DNA from: JACPFJ01 sp036504875
GTDB lineage: Bacteria > Desulfobacterota > Desulfuromonadia > Geobacterales > Pseudopelobacteraceae
NCBI GenBank assembly: GCA_036504875.1
Contig: DASXUK010000003.1
Coordinates: 62,001-126,000, forward strand
Direction: 5' to 3'
DNA: 64,000 nt
Each line of letters starts with the position of its first letter. Position 1 is the stretch's first letter. Below, piece after piece: positions 47,301-53,700 of this stretch. The notes below the pieces were generated by a model that worked only from the letters and a program-made list of their open reading frames with translations, was not told the DNA's origin and made no database searches. The translations under genes were made by a program, and so were the position numbers.

Positions 47301-50300
47301 CCGGCAGCGCTGGTATCGGACTTGACCTTCCAGGAGAGGTTTGCGCTGAGATAGGTGGTCGAGGTTACCGTCACCTGCGAGGGCGCCTGGAGTTTGTATT
47401 TGGGTATCTTGTAGACCAAGTAGTTCAGGTTGTTGGTGCCGCCGGAGCCGGTGTTGCTGGTGCCGGCGATAAAGGCTTCACCCAGCGAATTAACCGCCAG
47501 CGAGGTGGTCTTATCCTCCTTGGGGGAGTGAGCCGAGGCGTTGTAGGTGGTGGCGTTTTTGATATCCCCGTTCGGGTTGAACATGACTGCCATACTGGCA
47601 ATGCCGTCGTTGCCGTCGGCGAGATAGGCGTCCGTTGTGTTGCCGGCCACATAGATATTGCCCGACATGTCCAGCCCCAGGGCGACCGCCCTGTCGTCAT
47701 AATTGGGTCTCAGCAGGGCTTTTTTCCGGATCGGATTGCTGTCGGAATCGGTCCAGGCAAAACTACCGTCGGACTTGTATCTGGCAATGGTAAAATCGCT
47801 GTCGCTTGCTCCCCACAGAGTGTTTCCGGCTATAATTACATCATTGTTATTCGGGTCAACGGCGATGGCAACCGCCTCACCGCTCAAGGAACCGTCGGCG
47901 GTAAGCCCGTTACCGGACCATTTCACGATGGCTTGGGTGTTGTTGGCGCCATCGTACTTGATGGTGTAGAAGTCGCTTTTACCCCCTGCCAGCGCGGTTG
48001 TGCCGGTGACGTAGACATCCCCCAGGGAATCGACCGCTACCCCTTTTGCATAATCGTTGCCATGGGCGCTGTCATAAAAGGCGGACCAGATCAGCTGGCC
48101 CCCTTTCACGGTCTTGGTGCCGGTTCCGCTGCAGGTTTGGCTGCTGGGTTTGCCGCAGAACTTGAGGGTGAAGTAGTCGAAGTTGGGAGCCAATTGGGTC
48201 CCTTTGTTTATCTGGCCGGTTACATAGACGCTGCCATCAGGGGCGACGGCTGCGGCGGTCGGGATGCCGTCCGGTCCGGCGTCGAAAAACTGGCAGTTGG
48301 TGCCGGCATTGTCACAGACCTTGCCTTCCCAGAGCTGGCTGCCATTGGTATCGTACTTGACGACAAAGATATACTCGTGGTTATCGACGTAGTCGTGCTT
48401 GCCGTGGCCGATGACAACAAAGTTGTTATTGCCATCACTCTTGTCTATTACGACCTGCGTGCTTTGGTCGCTTTTCTTGTCCGGGCCGTTGTACTGAGCG
48501 GCGGCGGATTCCGTAATCTCGCCGGCGCCATCCTTGGTTGCGTTAGTCAGGTACTTAAGCGTATAGAGGGAATCCATCTTCATATCCCCCTCTACAATCG
48601 GCAGCGGGGGGAGCACCGAAGTGCCGGTCACGATGACATTGTTCAGGCCATCCACCGCGACGCTGCTGGGTTTGTTGTTGCCCAGACTGTTGTCGTACCT
48701 GGCGCCCCAAATCTTGCCGGCAGGAAGGCTCAACTGGTCCTTGTCCAGTTTGACGGTGTAATAGTTGAATAAACCGTCAATCAGGTAATAACTGTAGCCG
48801 GTGACAACCGGATTGTTATCCGGACCGACCGCGATGGAGGGGGAGGTGTCTTCTTTGTGGTCCGTGCCGTCGTACATGAAGATGTTACTGGGATCAGGAT
48901 TAGCGGGGGTGACGGTCACGGTCAGCCCGAGCACGGTGTTGCTGTAATCGGAGATGTCCGTTTCCGCGCCTACCGTCCCTTTATAGGCCCTGACGCGGTA
49001 GTTGTAATAGGTATTCGGCGAGAGGCTGCTGTCATCGTAGGCGCTGACACCCGACCCTACCGAAACCGGGAATCCACTGTCCAACGGCGCGAAGGTGCAG
49101 AATCTTCCCGCGCAACGTTCGATCTCGAAACCGTCCTGGCCGCTGGAGTTGGAAATCCAGGCCAGATGGAGCGAGCTGCTGGAATTGGCAGTTACGGTCA
49201 GACCGGCCGGACGGTCCAGAGTGCCCTTCTCGTACATCAGGGCATAGTAATCATAGCCGGTTCCCACCCCTCCCACGGTTGTGGCCCAGCCGGCAGCATG
49301 CACCCCGCCAGCAGACACGCCGATGCCCACCGGGCGCAAGTCCACCACATTCCCATCCTGCGTCTTGCCGTAATTCTTCTGCCACAGCAGGCTGCCGGTA
49401 CTGCTGTCCTTTTTGTATTTGAGACTCTGGAAGGTGTCGCTACCATTCAGTTTGCTGTAGCCGGTCACATACACGTCTCCGCTCTCGTCCACCACAATCC
49501 CGGTTGCTACATCGACGTTGCTGCCCGAATCATAGAACATTTGCCAGGCCGTAAGGCCGGTTGCCCCGTCGATACGCGCCGTATAGAAATCGGTGTAGGA
49601 AGGAATGGACGAGAAGGTGCCGGTAATATACACGTCGTTGTGCGAATCAACCACCAGTGCAGTGGGCATGTCATCGTACTGCCCCTGGAAGCGGTTCTCC
49701 CAGAGCGGGGTGGCACTGCCATCGTATTTCACGGTGTAGATGTCGGTGCCCTGCTGGAGAGTGTCATAGCCGCTGGCAATGACATTGCCAGCGGAATCGA
49801 TCTTGACGATCCTGCCGGAGGCATTACCCCCTGTCGAGGTGTGCTGCCAGGCCTGGATCAGCGACAAACTCGAATTGTACAACAGGGTGAGCATGTCATT
49901 TCGGGTGCCATTGTAGGTCAAGCCGGTAACGGCGATCTTGCCCCCCCTGGCGTCAATAGAAACGGCATTGTCCTGCCTGGCCGCGCTGAGATGGTCATAG
50001 GTGACTACGGTGGGTGTGTTGGGACTGGTACCGCTGGCGTTGAACTTAAGGATCAGGATGTCGTCGTTGGACGCTGTGATCCGGGAATTGCCCGCCACAT
50101 AGAGATTTGAGCCGTCCAGCGCAATGGAGAACATCGTGGTGATCAGGCTGCCGCTGGCAGGGGTATAGCTGTTCTCCCACAGCTTTGCGCCGTTGGTGCC
50201 GCTGTACTTGATGGTATAGATGCATTTGCTCTGATCGGCCTTGGTGGCATAGCCGGTCACATACACATCGTTGCTGGTGTCGACCGTTATTGCCAGAGCC

Positions 50301-50674
50301 CGGTCTTCCCCGTTGGCCAGGTCAAAGGCTTGCGGAGTCCAGGCGGGATCGGGGCTGCCATTGGGCTTGATCTTTATCGTATAAAAATTGTCGCCGGTGC
50401 CGTCGGACAGGTTTTGATAGCCGGTTATATAGGTGTTGCCGCTGCCGTCAACAACGGAAGCGGTTGTTTTCTGAAGCCCATTCTGCCCGTCCCGCGCCGG
50501 CCAGCCGGAGATGATCGAACCGCCCAGCGCAGCCTGGGCGGAGAGAGGCATAGCAGCCAGCAGCAATACCGCAAGCAGGGATATAATCAGGCTCGCTGAA
50601 ACCCACGCTCTGCAGTAAACAGAGCTCCTGATCCTGCCTGCCGGAGTATGGGGTTCACGGATGGATCTTTTCAT
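29327..50674 (-). CDS. giant secreted mosaic surface protein (7115 aa)
   Basis: The 21.3-kb frame is unbroken. ATG at 50674 follows CGGAGG, and the long signal peptide ends near AQA (residue 48). Approximate order: SBBP-type beta-propeller repeats (50-480); a fibronectin-III domain (485-580); second propeller-repeat block (595-1095); fn3 series (1100-1525); then a mosaic of DUF2341 modules (about 8, landmark DLRFYD...PYWIE...YYGN), LamG-like domains (about 4), further fn3 (about 14 in total) and six copies of an ITSG module. At about 4960-5660 lie ten MWY repeats; fn3, DUF2341 and LamG follow to the end. Several domains are inserted inside others. Many fn3 units carry a conserved RCxGxxC pair. 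There is no heme motif, visible C-terminal anchor or sorting signal. DUF2341 and LamG suggest carbohydrate or surface adhesion. It follows the 31-heme cytochrome gene by 83 bp, so the two are probably co-expressed. Confidence 0.9.
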   Translation of the reverse strand: MKRSIREPHTPAGRIRSSVYCRAWVSASLIISLLAVLLLAAMPLSAQAALGGSIISGWPARDGQNGLQKTTASVVDGSGNTYITGYQNLSDGTGDNFYTIKIKPNGSPDPAWTPQAFDLANGEDRALAITVDTSNDVYVTGYATKADQSKCIYTIKYSGTNGAKLWENSYTPASGSLITTMFSIALDGSNLYVAGNSRITASNDDILILKFNASGTSPNTPTVVTYDHLSAARQDNAVSIDARGGKIAVTGLTYNGTRNDMLTLLYNSSLSLIQAWQHTSTGGNASGRIVKIDSAGNVIASGYDTLQQGTDIYTVKYDGSATPLWENRFQGQYDDMPTALVVDSHNDVYITGTFSSIPSYTDFYTARIDGATGLTAWQMFYDSGSNVDVATGIVVDESGDVYVTGYSKLNGSDTFQSLKYKKDSSTGSLLWQKNYGKTQDGNVVDLRPVGIGVSAGGVHAAGWATTVGGVGTGYDYYALMYEKGTLDRPAGLTVTANSSSSLHLAWISNSSGQDGFEIERCAGRFCTFAPLDSGFPVSVGSGVSAYDDSSLSPNTYYNYRVRAYKGTVGAETDISDYSNTVLGLTVTVTPANPDPSNIFMYDGTDHKEDTSPSIAVGPDNNPVVTGYSYYLIDGLFNYYTVKLDKDQLSLPAGKIWGARYDNSLGNNKPSSVAVDGLNNVIVTGTSVLPPLPIVEGDMKMDSLYTLKYLTNATKDGAGEITESAAAQYNGPDKKSDQSTQVVIDKSDGNNNFVVIGHGKHDYVDNHEYIFVVKYDTNGSQLWEGKVCDNAGTNCQFFDAGPDGIPTAAAVAPDGSVYVTGQINKGTQLAPNFDYFTLKFCGKPSSQTCSGTGTKTVKGGQLIWSAFYDSAHGNDYAKGVAVDSLGDVYVTGTTALAGGKSDFYTIKYDGANNTQAIVKWSGNGLTADGSLSGEAVAIAVDPNNNDVIIAGNTLWGASDSDFTIARYKSDGSFAWTDSDSNPIRKKALLRPNYDDRAVALGLDMSGNIYVAGNTTDAYLADGNDGIASMAVMFNPNGDIKNATTYNASAHSPKEDKTTSLAVNSLGEAFIAGTSNTGSGGTNNLNYLVYKIPKYKLQAPSQVTVTSTTYLSANLSWKVKSDTSAAGVTGYRIKRADGQVCANDNIFVGGATPTIKTILKNGSNPTADVTYADNGADFGALTQNTNYCYAFQSYHGNQTDPDYEETEWVPVKVTTANPVAPVLTATVDNTTQITLAGPVTTSGQTSFEILRCSGAGCTPDTVTEPSSDLLTTIVAAGNEASVSYQDTTACPGITYRYQIRVKGSGWKSAYGTLVAATANAVPTASLNLNANTYSESQINLSWTRTTSDENGYRIWRCPGKNGEACPIDTNLPGSYLIDTVSSGITTYASAGLLDPGIGLAKNATFTHMVTAFKAASAACGYSGNEWRIDSAAINKATQYTAPTISVTFPNTTQATIAWTDTTTAESAFTLQRCITAGCNFTTVDSGFPPPIVGSLGKGSALTYADTSVCATADYQYRLKPVNSGINTASGSWNKFATLTISNFKPDFLTRVTIPGNNASPTPYLGMKDDFSDIRIYDETAKKELPYWIENKSDRNWATVWFKTGSSPKISLYYDNSNATNVGNIANVFGSGVMGFFPFGEGATSGGTTYDKSGLGNDLTLGFNGGYGIFDPSAAKLSPDSGNVISNDGTRWKYASRGTATLPTGSTASIEAWIYPKSPQANTYNGIVSFGENLSAQRLYLALQDNGRPATYGFNNDFVPGPGAPQANFNAWNHIAVVLDGTPTTTATLYMNGVPVSSPLSSTANLISKQLYMGADNDGIAFKGYIDDVRIYNRALTAADIAMRYAPTLPTVTVGAPSGFSGVFNGTWGGDDTYYGNTLAVHVPAPAVVTGLNAVANNEAQVTVSWTNKTADQTGFKIFRCTGASCDFSSLDAGYNPKTVPNTAAINTVVSHIDITGLVPGVVYKYKVVAYKTGSGVCAWDSAAVTSNNVTMPLNAPTGLVKTYSVATLCNDLRFTNSGTTTSLPYWIEFGCNTYRTKVHVNTQTYNIPKKVGATDGSLPLFLYYGNSTAPAKSSGTATFDFFDDFTGSAIDTSKWTVAGVLNTDYSIGNGLLHGVKAGFNLTSNLQWSTGKSIQAKAKACGFNYSYGMTPLALINGSNKSIWSLHGDSNIVIATTGVTYTTASSQPPAGMSVYDNIIYTQAMNDGTTVNLASYDAEPLILANYFVPTPGSVTRPAAASNIYLGADLNGYTGYDYCTDWDWVRVRKTSSTVGTYFSLLGPVTLASSPGFSVPGDSDKFGVRRTVTAGNNGSSDSGNDWQTTFDSINPSDSGTATSGTTTTLTDGTKAWAANQWGGYYLKITSGANNGLTAPIISNTGTVLILNPGFANAIGSSSYQIITASVAWVNPSDSGTAASGSTNSLTDTGKAWVTNQWIGFSLTMTSGANMGLTTLIQSNTPTILTLSPSFASNIINGDKYLITWGATGTFLDTTPLASDQITLTWTNSTVSETGYVIERCDNSPTGHNGSCSGSFVADSRFTMSGTGLASYTDWSIKRNNAYCYRVKTTNPIWPLDAAGDHASPTSSVVCDVARSQSAPVLSTSGSTTQISLNWTESDFASDSGTATAGSSNSLTDANAPAKAWGTNQWIGFYLKITSGTKSGQYRQITSNTNNSVTVAANFSAAVASGDQYQIVPADGFGKIVQGIIGEHGYEIERCTDTAPAVTSNATAATTTTLTDSGKSWSGNQWNGYFLKITSGANSGLARFISGNSGTNNNTITFTSAFPNALSGTESYQIISGCTPASQTYYKAILGPNAARTLSDPLCSASVNDYWYRLHVLKYGPDGALLTSSNSGWPDYSEPVLGSIISPPAPSLIKATSTSETQITLSWKDNNSDESGFYIYRCTDMGGATCTPSTLLATVGVAAGAGTTVTYVDSKDIAVGATYRYRVISFGSGATCPWTSPFGTPDPALYPSGDAYVIATPVAPGLAIANNNTTQVNVSWADNTSSEGGFLLERCTGAGCTDFSYINNLLPTTTSRKIKAFYPFLNNASDISGNSLDLYRTPLINAYYDPLFEQGGLHLTNSNSSYQNIVYSVLDSGTATTSTNMWWNLADSNKTWVADQWKGYFLKMTSGVSAGKMVAITTNTPAQLTLSDTFGNAIVVGDTYQIYGGSTDILDSDTHGIEFDFKIVNTNAAWRVIFGSQYSLDATNSGFASPSVWLTPSAARLDWVYTVVPNSKWSEVYIGKDGLGSTSTPFDLNTWYHVRGEKAGSLFKVYVNGNLIGTQTVVSPQAVGNSPIVFGANKSTAQADIVLKNFQIDDNNMSVDSSECAGTTYSYRSKAVKTGFVSARVNIANYLPNFQTRVVIPASIVAGRTAAQINDLRFYDYIAKADIPYWIETVNSDGSATVWIKTGDPYTNGNGVANTNTITLYANKNATGATSASDATKVFDFFDDFNYSSAADPNFTARWGVSVGGTATVSSGRLGITVGSVYSQNTIGPLTTPLGRVFEMKNSFTTTTAGGSGISVCNSWDTYSGNGSPYYAHADLRFSSASGLQFVAGDGSVTGWNLTGSLVPNSYMLSNTGVPANMDTNIAGPDRISGIEYQDATHLNFFTKDPATYALQYFPAVTNYANVWNPSGPTAPYILLGHIWGHNAGAAAIYPISVEWVRVRKSAYPNPEPLGTIDTAVAFPQLDPNPGAGGSGSWTASSQVVLAGFQPNYQTRLIVSKSPLMNSDYSDLRFYDTTAGAELAYYIESYTSTTATLWIKTGNANSIAMYYGNPNAKSTAVGAASMFDFYDDFTTLDAAKWSKSDPGADITVDGSGSGTVRINSGALVSKNPVLSNPQNYAFEMKAYWLGSANVWYSGLVAANANLLAASNGNGNAIARANLNITNNLQSVSADGTTSTNNLASPNIDGNSAGYIGATNAGIIGFGFPGSNPITFFSRNPDTFSDRVPQVATNGTWKPTNSNTNAYLYLGHVWGMAGGVVDITDLVVDWVRVRRYAYPEPQGSVDTSQFPANLSSAGAGNWTAGSLLTINNFQPNFQTPVPITATMAKTMKSDLSDIRFYDTIARQELPYWVEGNLDLAAFPNTSAWSGANGGSWTLREPVNISNFSANALTRVVISASSLKNMKPDLSDLRFYDYQVNAQIPFWIQKIDTNPASATVWIKTGVSNKIAMYYGNSSAISGSSTNSAFFAGTGLVGYWPFDEAAGITSGTTADVSGSNLPGTLTSSATILSGGRFGNGLSLNGTSNYVSVTDGTGSALDTITTAMTIDTWVNFDTTTTAWSWIAGKQISYGGTALFRLYFDDGLNCSNSQKRVRFVVNNGTTGLATGLNLGTCLTPGWHHVVGRFNSTEVAVFIDGVKETASIGTGTAVTLTASNEPLAIGITPGGTATYTKGTIDEVCIFNKALLDAEILSSYTQSSVAYPQVWVKTGANNSIAMYYGNANASSMSSGANTFEFFDDFKYSGLSDSSFTSRWSLSDPSANISLDGTGTGKLRINSGAVYSNAAVVSNPQNYVYELKNQWLAPIPTGAYPAGITLSNQQYFLGGNAGFSAYVVNRLESNGSFRAQAGDSTSAANNVVQDYYPNTSGTTLAALNSDTILGLEFQGTGKISFFSKDPITYADLQRFTKPGSVSITDTSKTWTANALVNKKLVILTGRNAGQSQTILSNTANSITVYAPVLTPASADTSFSYFLTSGDLYQVQNADGSFNDKGTVSGAWNSPSYLFLGSNVGSGIGTTGGGTIDITDQVIDWVRIRKSASPMPTVTVDAIGVNQAPAPEAYQILNNWSSQYSPVVTVITPQVANLVSNPDFETGLGGWSVGSGASEDGTAAASGTKSMKISKSLTKAPVDLANSSEVFSTALPQIVPGGSYTLTGNIKANLTNGYAFCRAVANNGTSDYPLGEYSLASSPSVIWNKTNNTIPAGSDSTSTDGRIPLGTSTSVVLSTSPYGTPTDRGDSGSVQGAAVIKEGATYRMWYSGNDHGTGGAWRIYYATSSDGLDWTKVDASLPPVQDAGTVPTNNNGRLGLGSDVAGIGDRLNVYVSSAVIKDVQSDNITPIYKMWYTGHDRSNWRIYYATSPDGLNWTKYDNTVPTASNCASGSNGCTNGRIPLGLPGSGDSTHTYAPTVVKEGTTYKMWYSGHDGSYFRIYYAYSTDGGLTWTKQNTTATVPRDSGVTPTDNSGQIPLGSSGKGDDNAAQMPHVVWEGGTNYRMWYAGQYASAYNNPALRYNRILTATSTDGGLNWKKLDNTVIGPSDTTSGNSQITYGNATAGDAFGPIAPFALKEGVNTYTMWYSGIAGAVSRIYRATTTDNGSNWLKTNNAVPGRSDTAGTNGRIPQGTTGAGDTFHTAWPSVIQESSNSYKMWYSGSDGANWRLYYATSSDGLNWTKFSSTVPAASDSSSTLGRLPIGTAGKGDGYHVLSPSVIKEDATHYKMWYCGHDGINWRGIYQATSSDGVNWTKTSNTTFTAPQDTGTGPGGGRLFIGTSGDSRQIRLGSIVWEGGLNYKMWYGGYDGSNWRIYLATSTDGGLTWNKTDNSPATASDTTGTNGRIPLGSAGKGDSNHVYNPAVYKDGSTYKMWYAGADGSGYWRIFYATSPDGLTWTKQDNTLSAPSDSLSINGRIPLGNDGKGDGTHVSGATVIKDGSVFKMWYAAYDQSVPQRVRILNAIQTTANLNDNQWHSFSLPISLKTSLPAADTARAKLVCGIARDNSGTDGTDTANFDMIQLVPANPFNLTTTVASESQINLAWSNMTKDESGFRILRCPTASDCTNQANYTQIATTAAGATSFQDTSAQLNTSYKYEIAAFKNSVCGWGAPNNVISTASAASTNNPTPTLLTAKVVNTTQVDLSWNDNSQGETGFAIERKRSTDNDNTFAPLPPTVAPSVTLAKANATTYSDLTVCPATDYVYRIRPLNKGLSMGDNLGAGPGINWTKKKLLSFTGFQPQFQVAMTIANTGMKADFSDLRFFDAKAQKELPYWIEWINGNNAKVWLKTGANQDSIYMYYGNPTASASTRVAEVFEFFDDFTGNGIDWSKWDQTNSNSTGFSVSGGYLHGTNTTGQLNTLATYPVGYSVEYKAKTSQWPDDPAYLGGFNYSVQYYTYPIRKLGWVSYFRYRPSSTLDNTGAFWPGAAGRGLAYINNYAGLRRTQSDFGFNNGNSDSTINVNDFPSMTQVMSSDNMLYRVTAKSAANTSYHIDEMDRFDGSGNPIKLIDVADNSGYSLTGSAAVIIGGSLDNPGQSYAIDWDWVRVRKYVAVEPTISFGPEISASGADFTVQWDATSSYSNNSNPVTTVSVIAPSNLAVTEAIPNKVNVSWLDNTGDETGFEIWDCLDSSYNKCTAATVPANTSTYTASANVWSRRVPVTFSNFQQNFPIRVTITVSDLVGVKSDLSDIRFFDTVTTPTMTELPYWIERVSGGTATVWVKTGANSTNNSIYLYYGNTNAASVSNKDAILGANLVAFWPFEETAPKTTGQTLDVSGSNLSANLSANFAAGYGIVTGGKYGNALKLNPAASNYISVSDSTSSPVVKPTVNGGSLTAEMWYYYDGSANTKGMRLLSKLYTNATNDYTVFSLHVQNQDAVKTLVFLAGDPTNKIVANDPNTSFTFDGKPAGWYHLVGRYDANQSPQKSTLFVNNVPYAGQYSANANFTLSTSNETITIGCRKNHTGGIDLCAPGMIDDVRIYNRALSDAEISARYAATPPLGTITAASAEMVGHCYSVRAIKAGASCGWPTAYSSVACINNLTDTIHLDAVAQGPYSVNLFWNNLPLGDTRGFDIEKKLTNGKFININSTATSSTNSLTYLDKVDIEPLKQYTYRVRKSDKTQQTVFSDSFPTGINTQLWMPEVGQSWRVVDASAIMNNNVLLSTTSNGTAKLSSTPGKLEFYSKSNVNANGTVYEAISLNDLTPTQGDFDVQLDYAITKVINSSTQNSNNYVLLRYDTFAPAGYQYKITLYRARIKDTDNVMKDAYVAQYTEVTPNVTYKYIFPTSDLSGKLRIARTTGSDGKAKVSLYTSSGGAWDLRKEIVMNSSLFVPTWLSVMQQLAGNEVANTDMKAEVSNIKLSVPANINPYSNEAQVVTTSDGTPTGTWISNTTPGFTPGVDDKATCFCTEQSNGKITCTP
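33700..35800 (-). repeat. ten-copy MWY propeller-like repeat inside the giant gene
   Basis: Ten tandem units of about 70-75 residues share the pattern GRIPLGxxGxGD, then VxKxGxxYKMWYxGxDG, then WRIYYATSxDGLxWTK. MWY occurs ten times between residues about 4960 and 5660. The units resemble blades of glycosidase-like (GH43/GH32) or BNR-type propellers. Ten blades would fit two five-bladed propellers. No catalytic acids can be assigned. Confidence 0.8.
36580..43720 (-). repeat. six dispersed copies of an ITSG module in the giant gene
   Basis: Units of about 75 residues occur near 43600, 43360, 42720, 42400, 41300 and 36700. They share (D/A)SGTATxGxxxxLTD, W..NQWxGxxLxITSGxNxG, xIxSNT and a final GDxYQI. 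The 36700 copy is the most diverged. Two lie in tandem, two split one fn3 domain and one splits a LamG-like domain. I know similar sequences only as unnamed regions of large secreted proteins. Confidence 0.75.
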
Positions 50675-50757
50675 TCTATTGCCTCCGAAACGATTAAATC
50701 ATTTTATGTTTTTCAAGTCCCTCATCGATAATAATGGGTGAGGGTTACCCCCTTCTG

Positions 50758-53700
50758 CTATGGCTGTGGCCAGGGGGTTTTGGTGTTCCAGTACTGATTG
50801 TCGGGCCAGGTACCGGTATTCTTGCGGGCCTTGGAGTGGCAGTTTTTATCGGAATCCGTATACCTGTCGCCAACATTCGCCGACGGAAATCCGCGGTGCT
50901 CATCGGCATAAGCCGCTGAACCCAGGCCTGTACCCGGCCCCTGCAAGCCAGCCCGGCTCACTTCTCCACCGCTCGTCACACTCCCTCGGTGTTTGTAGTC
51001 CAGACAGTTAGTCTGCATCAGGCGCGGCAAGGCCGAGTTATGGGGATAGTGGCACTTTGAGCAGGTAAACGCGTGCTCCGTGTTCTTGCCCCAGCCCTTG
51101 ACCGTGCGGTGGATGCGATCCTGGCTCTTCCAGTCGGGCGAAGAAACATTTTTCATGACCAATTTTTCCTGCACATGGCAGCGCAGGCAGAGTCCGGCAA
51201 AGGTCTGGTCATCCTCTGAAATGAACTTGCCGCTTCCGAAGGTATTCCGGTCGGTGTAGTACCTGGTGACCAGCTCTCCCAGCGCAGGGTCCGGCGAGCC
51301 ATTACTATGGCCCTGTTCATAGAAGGCGCTACCCCACGATTTATAGGTTGGGCCGGGATTTCTCCACCAACCATAATTTAGTATGGCCGGCCTTAGAGTT
51401 GGATTGGGCGGCGGCTGGTCTTCCTTGTAGGGGGAGCTCAGCCAGGTCCCCTTCAGGAGCGGCACGGCATATTGCTGCTGGTTGCCCAGGGTCGGGCTGA
51501 CCCCGTGCGGGTCGTGGCAGGGAGTACAGAGGCCATTGATCTTGTTGTTGGCAGCGGTTGTATAATTCAGCCAAGGTGGAACCGAGCTGGACGTGCGTTG
51601 AGCGTCGGTCTTCAAATGCCCGCTGATGATGGTTGTCCGGTCTTTCTTCATCGGGTTGGCGGTGAGCTTGAAGGTGTCGGCCGGGAACCCACTATCGTTT
51701 CGGCTTCCGAACTTGTACCCATCGCGATAGCCCTTGATCGGCTTGGAAGCGCCGAAGGTGGAGCTGTAACCCCAGGGGGTGCCCGGGGTGCCCACGCTGC
51801 CTGCGGCCGCCTGGTTGGCAGTCGGGGTCATGTGGCAGTCAAAGCACTGTCCGGCGCCGGTGTTATAGGGATTGACCACACCGGGGGTGGTATTCTTCGA
51901 AGCTGTGTATGCGTTGCTGTAGCCGCCCGTGCCCTGCTGGGTCTCTTTCAGGTTGCCGCCGTTCCTGGTGCCATTGAAGGTGACGTAGCTGGTGGTGATG
52001 GCGCCACCGACTATATTGCCGCCGACATTGGAACCGTGGGAACTGTGGCAGTCGTAACACTGGACGTTGTAGGAGCCGTTTCTCGTATTGGTGATGGCGC
52101 CATCGATACCGTTATTGGGATCATAGCCCCCCTGGTTGGCCATGGCGTTGCCGTGGGCAGAGAAGGCCTTGGTAACACCGCTCTTGCCATTGGTGCCGTA
52201 TTTGCCCCAGGCGGTCGTACCAAGCTGGCTGTAACGGGCCGCGATGCTCTGACCATCCCAGGCGTATTGGCGCGGCACCTTGCAATCCTGGAACGGGATG
52301 GTGTCGTTGTTCTGGTCGCTGTGGCAGCCCAGGCAATGCTTGGAAACATTACCAGCCTCAGTACGTTCCTGTGGCATCTTGCCGATATTCTTGGCCAGGA
52401 ATGTGACCGCCGATGTGCTGCTGTAGAAGGTCGGCCGGATTCCGGCGCCCCAGATCACCAGATCGACCTGGGAGCCGGTCACCGTGGAGTAGTTATTATA
52501 GTTGAAGCCGAGGTGATACTTATTGTCGATCAGCCCCAGCTTGGTGGCCTCCCAGTGGCACTGGTAACAGTGCTCATTGGATACCACCACACCCTGGACA
52601 TGGTGGGAGTTGGCCCGGAACTGGCGCATGATATCCATGCGGTTCTGAATGATCCCGGCATGGCACTTGGTGCAGTCGCGCGGCAGGCCAAAAGCGGAAT
52701 GGCGCGGAACGGGCCGGTTCTGGTGGCACAGGTTGCAGGGGTTCTTCTTTCCGCTGACATCCTTGCCGCCATGGCTGTCGCTGAACTTATGCTCATGGCA
52801 CCAGGTGCATTTCCGACCGGTGTTGTGCGAGTCGGAGCTGGCCTGCTTGTGGTGTTTGGCGTTGGTATGGCAGACGTTGCAGATGCCCTGATAGGAATTG
52901 TCCTTGTAGACGATGTAATCCCCGCCGGTGTCATGTTTTGTGAAGGAGACCTTCTTGCGGGTCAACGGAAGACCGTACTTGGCGTCGGTGCTGGTAGTAA
53001 CCTCATCGTGGATCATGTAGATGTTGCTGTCGCCGTGCGGGTCATGGCAGTTCCAGCAGAACTTGCCACCTTTCCATGTGCCGGAATACGCCGAATAGGT
53101 ATCAAAACCGGGTGATTTGGTCGTGGTCTTTGTTTTTGACCATCCGCCGGTGTCCAGAAAGTCCTGGTAATGCATCCGTCCGAAGTGGGCCGAGGTTGCC
53201 CGCGCCGTGGATGGTTTGATAAAGACGGAATCCACCTTGAACCCCAGCGCATATTTACTCGGGTCGGTCGAGGTATGACATTGAGTACATTTGTTGTTGC
53301 TGTCGTCATCATGACACTGCAGACAGACCCCCATCTGAACGTACTGATTCTTGACGTCTTCCTTCTTCTCCGGCGTCCATGAGCCCAGCGTGTTGGGGCC
53401 GGTGTTATGGGTCCAGGCATCGCCGCTATGGCATTTTGTGGCCCCCTGATCAGTCAGGCAACTGCTGTTATTGAAGTTCCTGTGATCCGGACGGGCCACA
53501 GTGGCTGTCCTGTTTGACCAGGTGACCAGCCTGGCCGTACTGATGCTGGCCAGTTGTGGCGCCAGGGTTTCAGTTGTGCTATGGCAGCCGAGGCACTCCG
53601 CGATCGTCCCTTGCATATGGCAATAGACACACTCCTTTTCGAAACGTCTCTGGAATTGGGGATGAACCCGCAGCCGGTAGGGATTTTTGGCGTTTGTATA

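Noticed and set aside
47528..50110. Long open frames on the + strand opposite the giant gene (also at 51472-53115 and 53554-55194 opposite the 31-heme gene)
   Set aside because: They are antisense shadows of GC-rich coding sequence: no ribosome sites, no recognisable domains, and the minus-strand products have clear families.
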